Assembly: GCA_025175895.1 (NCBI GenBank)
Contig: CM046005.1
Location: 62,148,325 to 62,212,324, forward strand
Direction of reading: 5' to 3'
Source of the DNA: Wurfbainia villosa
Taxonomy: Eukaryota > Streptophyta > Magnoliopsida > Zingiberales > Zingiberaceae
DNA length: 64,000 nt
Numbering within the stretch: the first letter of the stretch is position 1; every line of letters begins with the position of its first letter. Shown one piece after another: positions 55,915 to 64,000 of the stretch. The notes under the pieces were generated by a model, which saw only the letters and a program-made list of their open reading frames with translations, ran no database searches and was not told the DNA's origin. A program made the translations under genes and the position numbers.

Positions 55915-57651
55915 TTATTCAACTAAGCACATCCCAAGTTCTCTTCTAAGTGATGAAAATTCTACTTCGGGGAGAGGCTTGGTAAAGATGTCGGCTAGGT
56001 TGGATTTAGATTCAATGTAATTAAGCTCAATGTCCCCCTTAGCCACATGATCTCTATTGAAGTGATGTTTCACTTCAATGTGCTTGGTCCTAGAGTGATG
56101 CACCGGATTTTTGGTCAAATTTATGGTGCTCACCTTATCACAAAATACTTTTATGTTGGAGTAAAGTAGCTCATAGTCCTCTAAAGTATGTTTCATCAAT
56201 AGTAGTTGAGCTACACAACCACCCATAGCCACATACTCGGCCTCGGTGGTGGATAGGGCAACACAAGGTTGCTTCCTACTACTCCAACTAACTAGGGAGG
56301 ACCCAAGGAATTGGCATCCACCACTAGTACTCTTCCGATCCAATTTGCAATCGACATAATCGAAATTGGTGTACCCAACCAAATCAAAAGACCTAGTCCT
56401 AGGGTACCATAGTCCTACATTTAGTGTGCCTTTAATATATCTTAAGATTCTCTTAACGACAACTAAATGAGATTCTTTAGCACATGATTGGTACCTAACA
56501 CACATACCAACCACAAATAATATATCGGGTCTACTAGCGGTTAGATACAAAAGGCTACCAATCATACTCCTATAGAGTGTAAGATCAATTTGTTTTCCTT
56601 CATGATCATTATCTATTTTTGTATTAGTTTCCATTGGGGTTGACACTACTTTAGCATTTTCCAAACCAAATTTCTTAATCATTTCCTTAGCATATTTGGT
56701 TTGGTAAATATAAATTCCTCCACTTATTTGTTTGACTTGTAATCCTAGGAAGAAATTTAGTTTTCCAACTAGACACATCTCAAACTTATTTTCCATATTC
56801 TTGATAAAATCTTGAAAGAGTTCATCATTTGTTGACTCAAAGATAATGTCATCAACATATACTTGGGTTACAAAGATGTCCTTTGATGTTGACTTTATAA
56901 ATAGAGTTTGATCTACATTACCCCTCCTAAAGTCCTTAGAGATTAAGAAAGATGATAATCTTTCATACCAAGCCTGAGGAGCTTGTTTCAAACTATATAA
57001 AGCCTTTTTAAGCTTAAATACATGGTTTGGATAGTCTATATTCTCAAACCCGGGTGGTTGTTCTACATATACCTCTTCCTTAATGAACTCATTTAGGAAT
57101 GCCGATTTCACATCCATTTGATGGAGTTTGAAACCCATATAAGAGGCATAACCTAATAGGATCCTAATAGACTCTAACTTAGCAACTGGGGCATATGTTT
57201 CATCATAGTCAAGTCCTTCAACTTGATTAAAGCCCCTTGCAACTAACCTTGCCTTATTCCTAGTAATATTTCCTTGGTCATCTAGTTTGTTCCTAAAGAC
57301 CCATCTTGTAGTAATGATGGTATTGTCATTAGGTCTAGGAACTAACTCCCATACTTGACTCCTTTCAAATTGAGCCAATTCATCTTGCATTGCTAAGATC
57401 CAATCCGGATCAAGTAATGCGTCATTGATTGTTTTGGGCTCAATTTGGGAGATTAGTGCTATATGACTAGAGGGATCTCTATGAAATGACCTAGTCCTAA
57501 CTCCTTGAGATAATTCACCTACAATTTGATCTAGAGGGTGATTTTGATGAACTCTTATTGTTCTAGGAGGTGTATTAAATTGATTTTGATCATGATTATC
57601 CTCAACTCTTCTTTCATCATCGGAATCACCTCTTACTCCCCCTTGATTCAA
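55915..57651 (-). CDS. pol: A pol: reverse transcriptase-RNase H (open)
   Basis: Unbroken frame of 578 codons, part of pol; the ATG at 57651 is internal, not a real start. Copia RT domain at about residues 95-345: TRWVFRNKLDDQGN (115-128), LHQMDVKSAFLN (176-187) and the catalytic box YVDD at 265-268. RNase H at about 415-545: GYTNFDYVDCKLDRKSTSGG (426-445), STTEAEYVA (467-475), CDKVS (504-508) and the end of pol ADIFTKPLPEVEFSSLR (553-569). The last codons are ELGMCLVE. Copies DNA from element RNA and removes the RNA. It is out of frame by one base with integrase because of the deletion near 58005. Probably enzymatically plausible in itself but not expressed as part of a whole polyprotein. 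Confidence 0.9.
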   Translation of the reverse strand: MNQGGVRGDSDDERRVEDNHDQNQFNTPPRTIRVHQNHPLDQIVGELSQGVRTRSFHRDPSSHIALISQIEPKTINDALLDPDWILAMQDELAQFERSQVWELVPRPNDNTIITTRWVFRNKLDDQGNITRNKARLVARGFNQVEGLDYDETYAPVAKLESIRILLGYASYMGFKLHQMDVKSAFLNEFIKEEVYVEQPPGFENIDYPNHVFKLKKALYSLKQAPQAWYERLSSFLISKDFRRGNVDQTLFIKSTSKDIFVTQVYVDDIIFESTNDELFQDFIKNMENKFEMCLVGKLNFFLGLQVKQISGGIYIYQTKYAKEMIKKFGLENAKVVSTPMETNTKIDNDHEGKQIDLTLYRSMIGSLLYLTASRPDILFVVGMCVRYQSCAKESHLVVVKRILRYIKGTLNVGLWYPRTRSFDLVGYTNFDYVDCKLDRKSTSGGCQFLGSSLVSWSSRKQPCVALSTTEAEYVAMGGCVAQLLLMKHTLEDYELLYSNIKVFCDKVSTINLTKNPVHHSRTKHIEVKHHFNRDHVAKGDIELNYIESKSNLADIFTKPLPEVEFSSLRRELGMCLVE

Positions 57652-59036
57652 GTCTCCCCCTTTATCATTACCCCCTAAAGTTAAATCTTGAAATTTTTGG
57701 ATAATTTCTTGATTTTTGTCATTGATATCATCATCAATGGGGGATTTCCTAGGGTATGTATTAGAGGTTTCATCAAATTGGACATTTAAAGATTCCTCAA
57801 TCTTTTGAGTTCTTTTATTATAAACTCTATACCCTACACTAGTGGATGAGTATCCAACTAGGATTCCCTCATCCGCTTTGGACTCAAATTTACCTAGGTT
57901 GTCTTTGGTATTTAAAATATAGACTTTGCATCCAAAGACCTTAAAATAGTGAATTGTTGGAATTGTACCATTCCATAATTCAAATGGGGTGTTTCCTAAA
58001 ACCTATGAATTAAAACCCTATTTTAGATATAGCAAGCGGTGTTGACCGCTTCCGCCCACAAGTAGCTAGGTAAAGAATATGCATTAAGCATAGTCCTAGC
58101 CGCTTCTTGTAGGACATGATTTTTTCTCTCCACAACCCCATTTTGTTGGGGTGTTATAGGACAAGAAAATTCGTGCTTGTACCCTTGTTCTAGGCAAAAG
58201 TTTGAGAAGTTGGAACTCTCAAATTCTCCACCATGATCACTACGGATCCGGTTGATTTTGAGTTTCCTTTCATTCTTTACTCTCTTGCTAAATCCTATGA
58301 TTATTCCTAGAGTTTCATCTTTATTTTTCATGAACAATACCCAAGTAAATCTAGAAAAATCATCTACAATCACTAAGCAATATTTACTACCAATCATGGA
58401 AGGAGTACTATGGCAATCAAATAAATCCATATGCAATAGTTCTAAAGGTAAAATGGTACTAAGTAAAGTTTTACCTTTGTGTGATATTTTTGATTGCTTC
58501 CCTTCTTGGCATGCATCACATATTTTGTCCTTGAGATACTTGACTTTTGGCAACCCCTTGACTAACTTCATTTTGGCTATTTTTGCAATGTTCTTCATAT
58601 TGATGTGCCCTAGCCTCCTATGCCAAAGCCAACTCTCTTTTTCTTTTGCAATAAGACACTTGGTAGAAGCATTAGTAGCATAGGATAAATCAACATAGTA
58701 TATATTTGATTTCCTAAAGCCTACTAACATGCAATCATTTAAAGTTTTATGCTTTATGAAACATTTTGAAGAATCAAATTGAACCTCAAAATTGACATCA
58801 CATAGTTGACTTACACTAAGCAAATTAAATTTCATATTTTTAACTAATAACACTTTATGAATGACAAGGTTGGGGGATACCTCAATTGTGCCTTTTCCTA
58901 GAATCTTAAGTTTACCACTATTTCCAAAAGACACCTTCCCCTTGCTAGTGTGGTTGATGGTGGAAAATTTTCTCTCATCACCAATCATGTGTTTTGAGCA
59001 CCCACTATCAACAATCCATAAGCTTGGTTCTCCTAC
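57652..59036 (-). pseudogene. pol: A pol: protease-integrase, stop and frameshift at the end
   Basis: Follows the UAG. The protease site LWIVDSGCSKHMIGDE is intact (Cys kept, unlike B). Integrase shows WHRRLGHINMKN with both His residues, CDACQEGK, and the DDE core in HMDLFDCH, IRSDHGGEFE and QQNGVVERKN. TAA at 58023-58025 (Gln in B) ends the open part after AVNTACYI. A one-base deletion near 58005 (TTTT for TTTTT) shifts the remaining integrase C-terminal part, readable to about 57652 in the RT frame. Inactive as a polyprotein. Confidence 0.88.
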
Positions 59037-59039
59037 CTA
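59037..59039 (-). promoter_or_regulatory. In-frame UAG between A gag and pol
   Basis: Context GTT GTA TAG GTA GGA, in frame on both sides; identical codon and near-identical context to B 28359-28361. Confidence 0.5.
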
Positions 59040-60674
59040 TACAACATGAAAAATGCAAGCCTTAGGCACCCAAATTTTGGGACTGATAGCATCAACTATA
59101 TAACTTTTCGGGACCCAAGCCTTTTTAGCCTTGCTCCTAATGGTTGGTTTTCTACTAATTAAAGAGGTGAAGGCTACTTCTTTTTCCTTAGGCTTGTATC
59201 CTATGCCGACCTTGTTATAAATGACCCTTTGGTCCCTAAAAATCATATCAAGATATTTGGACCCATTTGTAAACTTTTCTAAACATGCATGTAAATCACC
59301 TATTTCTTTCCTAAGTTCATCATTCTCATTCCTAAGTGTACATGCATCATCACAAGGTGGTACTATATTTTTAAGTGACTTAATTTCTACTTTTAAGTCC
59401 TTAATCCTAGTTTTTGATCTATTTAAGGCATTTTGAAGGCATGCAATGGTTTTGTAAAGTAAATCTATCCTAGGGGAGTCTCTTACCTCATCACCACTTG
59501 ATGATGATTCGTCGCTTGAGGATGAGGATGAAGACTCCTCACTTGAGCTTTCGGCTTCCTCCTCCAAGGCCATGAGGGCTAGGTTCTAGGTGGCATGACA
59601 CATTTCTTCATCATCGGAAGAGTCCTCTAAGCTTAGTGTGTCTCATTTTTGTGCCACCATTGCCTCCTTCTTCTTTTTCTCCTTCTTTTCCTTCTTTTCT
59701 TTATGCTTCTTTTCTTTTTCCTCCTTCTTCTTTAAGTCCGGGCAATTTGGTTTGATGTGCCCCTTTTTATTGCAACCATAGCAAACAACATTAGAGGAAG
59801 GAGTTGAACTACTAGAAGACTTACCTCTTGAGGATTGGAACATCCTCCTCACATCCTTCTTGGTGAGTTTCCTTGACCTCCCACCAAACTTCTTTACATA
59901 ATGAGCCACCTTGCTTGCCGATAGCTCTTCTTCACTACTAGATGAATCCTCCTCGGATTCGGATGAGGAAGACATTTCTTTCTTCTCCTTCTTCTTCTTG
60001 TCCTTCTTTCCTACAAAAAGAGCTACACCTTTCTCTTTGGACGAAGTGTTAGCTTGCTCGTGCAACTCAAATTCACAAAAGAGCTCATCTAATTTAACCA
60101 AATAAAGATCCCTAGAGACTTTATAGGCATCTACCATTGAAGCCCACAAGGTTGTTCTAGGGAATGCTTGGAGTACATATCTCACAAGGTCTCGGTTGTC
60201 GACCTTCTCACCTATTACATGTAGTCCGTTGACCACTTCCTTGAAGCGACCATGCATTTGGCTCACGGTCTCATTGGTCTTCATGGCAAAGTTTTGGAGT
60301 TGGCCTATCAAGAGGTCCCTCTTAGCTCTCCTCGTCTCCTTTGATCCTTCATTCAATTCGATGAGCTTCTCCTAAAGCTCTTTAGTGGAGTTTAAGGGTC
60401 CGACCTTGGACAATTACTCCTTTGATAGACCACATTGGAGTGTGGTCGTTGCCTTTGCATTTGCTTGCGCCTTCTTGGCCATATCTCTCATCCAATCTTT
60501 GGTCGGTATTGGCGCTCCATGTTTGTCGATCGGCTTCTCGAATCCGTCTACAATACTAAACCAGTTATCAATATCATTCATAAGGTAGTATTCCATCCTA
60601 CCTTTCCAGTAGCCGAAATCGTTGCCGTCGAAGAATGGAGGCCTCGCCGTGCTATACCCCTCTTGGAAAGCCAT
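59040..60674 (-). pseudogene. gag: A gag with four premature stops
   Basis: 545 codons from ATG at 60674 (MAFQEGYSTARPPFFDG) to the UAG, all in one frame. Stops at 60414-60416 (TAA, Gln in B), 60372-60374 (TAG, Trp in B), 59643-59645 (TGA, Trp in B) and 59586-59588 (TAG, Arg in B). Same layout as B gag: UBN2-type domain, Lys/Ser/Glu linker, one CCHC knuckle (CYGCNKKGHIKPNC near 59770), acidic Ser run, coiled coil (LRNENDELRKEIGDLHACLE) and a tail with two WVPK blocks. ATG-started ORFs that extend upstream of 60674 run into the LTR and are not gag. Confidence 0.88.
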
Positions 60675-60713
60675 CGTGCTACGGTTGATTGTTAGATCTT
60701 CCGATGCAATCCA

Positions 60714-60726
60714 GACTCTGATACCA
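60714..60726 (-). promoter_or_regulatory. A primer-binding site, initiator tRNA-Met
   Basis: Minus TGGTATCAGAGTC, two bases inside the 5' LTR; identical to B. Confidence 0.9.
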
Positions 60727-60728
60727 CT

Positions 60729-61902
60729 TGTAAGGGATCCTTGGAAGCTAGAGGGGGGGGTGAATAGCTTGTTTTCGTTTCTACAAAAATGGTTAGCTGA
60801 AGCACAACAAATACAATAGTAATAGAAATGAAAATACAATGCTAACACAAAGCCTTTACGTGGTTCGGAGATAACGCTCCTACTCCACGGTGATCCTTAA
60901 GGTGGATCAACCCTAATCAATCTCACTAAGAAGCTTTCACTTTTTACAACAACCCTCCTCTTCTTACAAAAGATGAAGATGAAGTTTAAAGAGGAGGAGG
61001 GGAATTAAAACACTAGGAAAGCTTAGAAAATTCGTGGAGTCTTGAGAGGATGATCAGAATGTAAGCATTAACCCTCTCAACCACCACAAGCCCTCTTTTT
61101 ATAGAGAGAGAGTTATTTTTCCCGTTGGGCCACGATCAGTCAACTAATGTACAACATCAGTCGACTGCTGCTACAGTTAACAACTTCTGAATAACCGAAT
61201 TCACGGGATTCATAATCATCATCGTCCAACGACACACTCATTAGTCGACTGATCCCTCCATCAGTCGACTGATGGAGTGATCAGTCGAGTGATCACGACA
61301 CGCAGTCGAGTGAGACTCCATTCTGTGATCGTGTTTAACTTGATCAGTCGACTACCACTGTTTGGCAGTCGACTGATGGCAACATCAGTCGACTACCACG
61401 ACTAAGCAGTCGATTGTTCGTCAGCTTTTCAGCCTGACTCAGTCGAGCACCCTAACAGTCAACTAATACATCGTATCAGTCGACTGATACTCGTCAAGTA
61501 TGAATAATTCATACTTGAATTAACTCCCTAGACCTAGACTCAACCTTCTAGCTCTTCCTTAAGCCTTGCGCCTCCATGATCCGTCCGAGTCCGCGACTTG
61601 TTCATCCTTTGCGCTTGCTTCCAAGAGCTTCCTTCGATTTTGTCATGTCTTGGGTTTCCCTTTGCCATAGTGCGCTTGGACTTTACGCCGCCAAGACTAC
61701 ATGCTTGGACTTACGCTGCCAAGACTTGCCTTTGGACTTCCTTTGCCAAGATCACACTTGGACTTTGCTTTTACCAAGTCTTCATACTTGGATTTTTCTG
61801 TCACTTAAACATGTTCACAGTTAGATCACAAAGTATTACCTAACTTAGATGATTATCCAAACATCAAAACATATAAATGCTTGGGGCATTGTTGCACCAA
61901 CA
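60729..61902 (-). repeat. A 5' LTR (1174 bp)
   Basis: TGTAAGGGATCC to TGCACCAACA. U5 with an eight-G run; TATA (minus) near 61096-61105; CAGTCGACTG-type array 61135-61495; CCAAG/CTTGG array 61665-61795. About 59 bp longer than the 3' LTR, mostly within the palindrome array. Confidence 0.9.
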
Positions 61903-63385
61903 AGCTGTGGAGATGGAGGACGTCGCCGAAATCTCTCATGAAGTTTTTCCTCCTCGAATCCATGGAGGAAAATGGATGGAAGGAAGGTGAAGGCGGCTGC
62001 TAGGGCTCAAGGGAAGAAGAGATTTAACTAACAACCAAATGAAATAAGCAATGTATCAATGAAATCTAATGTATGAACATGATTAAAAGAAAGCAACTAA
62101 CTAAACTATGATTGCGATGAAATTAAGGATAACATAAACTAAGTATCCTAATCTAACTGCATCCTATCAAAGAACCTAAACTTGATCATTCGAGACATTA
62201 AAACTTGTAAGAAATTAAACTAACTCATTCCAACATTTAATCAAACACTATATGAGCATGAAGGAACCAAAATCAAGTACGTGCAATTTCAAATATAGAA
62301 CCAAAGTTAATTACAAACATTTAACAAATAAGATGGAGAAACAATCAACAGGACTTGGCATAGGCTGCTGTCCGGAAATGATGGTTGATCGGAGACGCTA
62401 ATTGGAGCTGTGGAAGATGGCTGTCGACGATAGAGATGGATGAAGTTGATGTCGGTGTTGTCGTGAAGGTGCTGGCCGCAAATGTGGAACGCTGCAGGAA
62501 CTGCTGGTGGATGAAGGTGATAACGGAGGGGAATCCCCACTCCGGTGATCAGCAGCAACAGAGCTTGGTATGGGTTGGCAGAGCTACAGTCGGTGGAGAA
62601 GGAGATGGATGGTGGCGGTGGAGGAGCTGATGGATTGGCACCGGTCACAGGAGAAGGAGGGAATCCCCTTTCCTCTCCGGCGACCGATGAGGAAGGTGGA
62701 GATGGCGTCGGCTGCTCGCGCGCGTGTGAAGAAGATAGAGATGGCTCTGTCTCACGCGATGAAGGAAAGGGTGAAAATGTTGGTTTTTAAAGGCAATTTC
62801 CATGACCGTCCGATCCAATGGACCTCCAATCTCGGCCATCCATTAAACCTAGGGCTAAATGAATCTGATTAATCCAATTAAGGGCTATGCATCCAACGAC
62901 TAAGAATTCTCCGACTTTGAATGGATGGATCTGATCACTCTGAATGGATAATCACGAACGGTCGAATCTGGATGAAGGCCTAAGATGTCCAAATCTAAAT
63001 GTACGGACTGGGTCTCTCCATATCTGGATAAATGGCTCAGAATCAATCGCTTTCTTTGGACGGTCCATATTGCTCAGATTTGGTCCCTTGATTGAATTAC
63101 CTCTGATCTGAAAGAAGGCTCCAGATTTGTCCAGTTTGAAATGATCCTTCTAGCCCTAGATGAAGCCATATTTGATCCAACTTGAGTCTAGTCCCGTGGT
63201 CCATCTCGATCTCCTACAAAGAAAGACAAATTTTGCATATAAGTCTAGAATTTAGGAGAATTTATAATAAGGTCCAAAAAATGATCCAACTCATAAAACA
63301 TACAAATAATCAACAATTAAACACATGAGAGGAGTAAAATAGTGATATTAAGGACCAAAATAACACGATAAAATGGTAGTTATCA

Positions 63386-64000
63386 GTAACTCCCCTTGTA
63401 ACCTTCTTAGTGGCCTCCTTAGATTTCATGGAAACCTTGGCCACTAGGCACACACCATGATTAGTCTTAGGGTTAACTTCCCTAGTAACCTTGGTTTTCC
63501 TAGACCTATGGATGGTTCCATAATCGAATGGAACACTATGATAGATCTCCTTGGGATTAGGTTTGTGAATCAAGCTTTTCTTGCCCTTAGGCGGACTTTG
63601 CTTCATAGACCCAAGGTTTTGACTCTTTGATCCTAAATTTTGATCATTTGACCCTTGCATTTGATTTTGCATCTTTCTAAGGGTCTTTTTCAATTTCTCA
63701 AGACTTAACCTCAAGGCTTGGTTTTCTAATTCTAATTTTCCCAATTTTGATTTTTCATTAATCTTTTAGGAAAGATTCTTCCTAGGCATATGCCTATCCT
63801 TCTTAGGGTTAATGCCTAGGTGATCTTCTACCTTTCTAATTGCTTCCTTAAGTAGAATTGTTTTAGAAATATTAGTTCTAAATTTCTCTTTAGTTTCTAA
63901 AATTATCACTCTTAGCACCTAGGTAGTAAAATTTATTTCTACTAGCATGCTTTTTATGATCATTACTAACAATAGCAAAGACATTAAAATTATCTCTAGC
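63386..64000 (-). pseudogene. gag: N gag fragment, cut by M
   Basis: Minus-strand gag of the F/H family, entering from the right edge and ending at M. The left part is open from 63744 (KLELENQALRLSLEKLKKTL coiled coil, then a basic region to KKVTRGV), after which the frame runs into M. The right part (63745-64000) is recognisable (ARDNFNVFAIV, YYLGAK) but has frameshifts and stops. Zinc knuckles and start lie outside the window. Probably one element with the LTR at 40085-41703. Confidence 0.78.

Larger units (their letters stand above)
53746..61902 (-). mobile_element. A: autonomous Ty1/copia (SIRE-like) copy
   Basis: 8157 bp with TSD AGCTA (53741-53745) and AGCTG (61903-61907), one mismatch. 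An uninterrupted relative of the target is at 44870-44915. Order on the minus strand: 5' LTR, primer site, gag, UAG, protease-integrase, RT-RNase H, 3' UTR, polypurine tract, 3' LTR. It has all five pol functions but four gag stops, one integrase-region stop and a one-base deletion. Same family as B. Confidence 0.93.
53232..63385 (-). repeat. M: minus gypsy-like LTR split by A
   Basis: Left piece 53232-53745 (TGATGAATAGG...) and right piece 61903-63385 (ending GTAGTTATCA), about 1.99 kb together, matching L's LTR. The left end faces K's 3' LTR across AATTT; the right end breaks the gag of N. GTAAC at 63386-63390 is the expected TSD copy. It is either the 5' LTR of a minus element whose interior has been lost or a solo LTR. 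Confidence 0.78.

Overview
This is nuclear DNA of a flowering plant with a repeat-rich genome. All recognisable coding sequence belongs to LTR retrotransposons. I find no single-copy host gene, tRNA, rRNA, CRISPR array or bacterial-type operon. The species cannot be fixed from the sequence. Evidence for a plant is the Ty1/copia and Ty3/gypsy gene content, primer sites matching plant initiator tRNA-Met and tRNA-Asp, a hAT-type MITE, and an ORF resembling the putative plant transposon protein family.

The window is a nested stack whose order can be read from LTR ends (TG...CA) and target-site duplications (TSDs). From left to right: G, a minus-strand copia element with a 2.2-kb LTR (1-4403), sits inside the gag of F. 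F is a plus-strand gag-only element carrying a second, intron-containing ORF (4404-11410). F sits inside the gag of E, a plus-strand gag-only element (11411-12686, then its 3' LTR at 13804-14217 and 31252-32094). E's LTR is split by B, a minus-strand autonomous copia element (14218-31246, TSD AACTT). B in turn carries C, a non-autonomous gypsy-like element (15571-21384, TSD CTTCA), and D, a probable 4.0-kb solo LTR (23153-27151, TSD ATACT). D contains a hAT MITE (23325-24146, 8-bp TSD).

An orphan stretch (32095-32529 and 39333-40084) is the oldest layer. It is interrupted by H, a complete minus-strand gag-only element (32530-39327, TSD AACTA).

From 40085 to the right edge lies N, another minus-strand gag-only element (3' LTR 40085-41703, gag 63386-64000). 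Its middle is replaced by a cluster of gypsy-like elements with about 1.97-kb LTRs: L (minus, to 46335), K (plus, 46342-53226) and LTR M (minus, 53232-63385). A, a second and more complete autonomous copia copy (53746-61902, TSD AGCTA/AGCTG), is inserted in M.

A/B and the gag-only elements E, F, H and N look like one mobilisation system. They share a polypurine tract (AAAAAGGGGGAGAT), LTR ends of TGTTGG or TGTTAG type, a G-rich U5 end, and, where visible, an initiator-tRNA-Met primer site. Their U3 regions carry a CCAAG/CTTGG hairpin array and CAGTCGACTG palindromes just upstream of a TATA box. In both A and B, gag is separated from pol by the same in-frame UAG, and the gag-only elements stop at the equivalent position. 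Every copy is damaged, mostly by C-to-T type stop codons.
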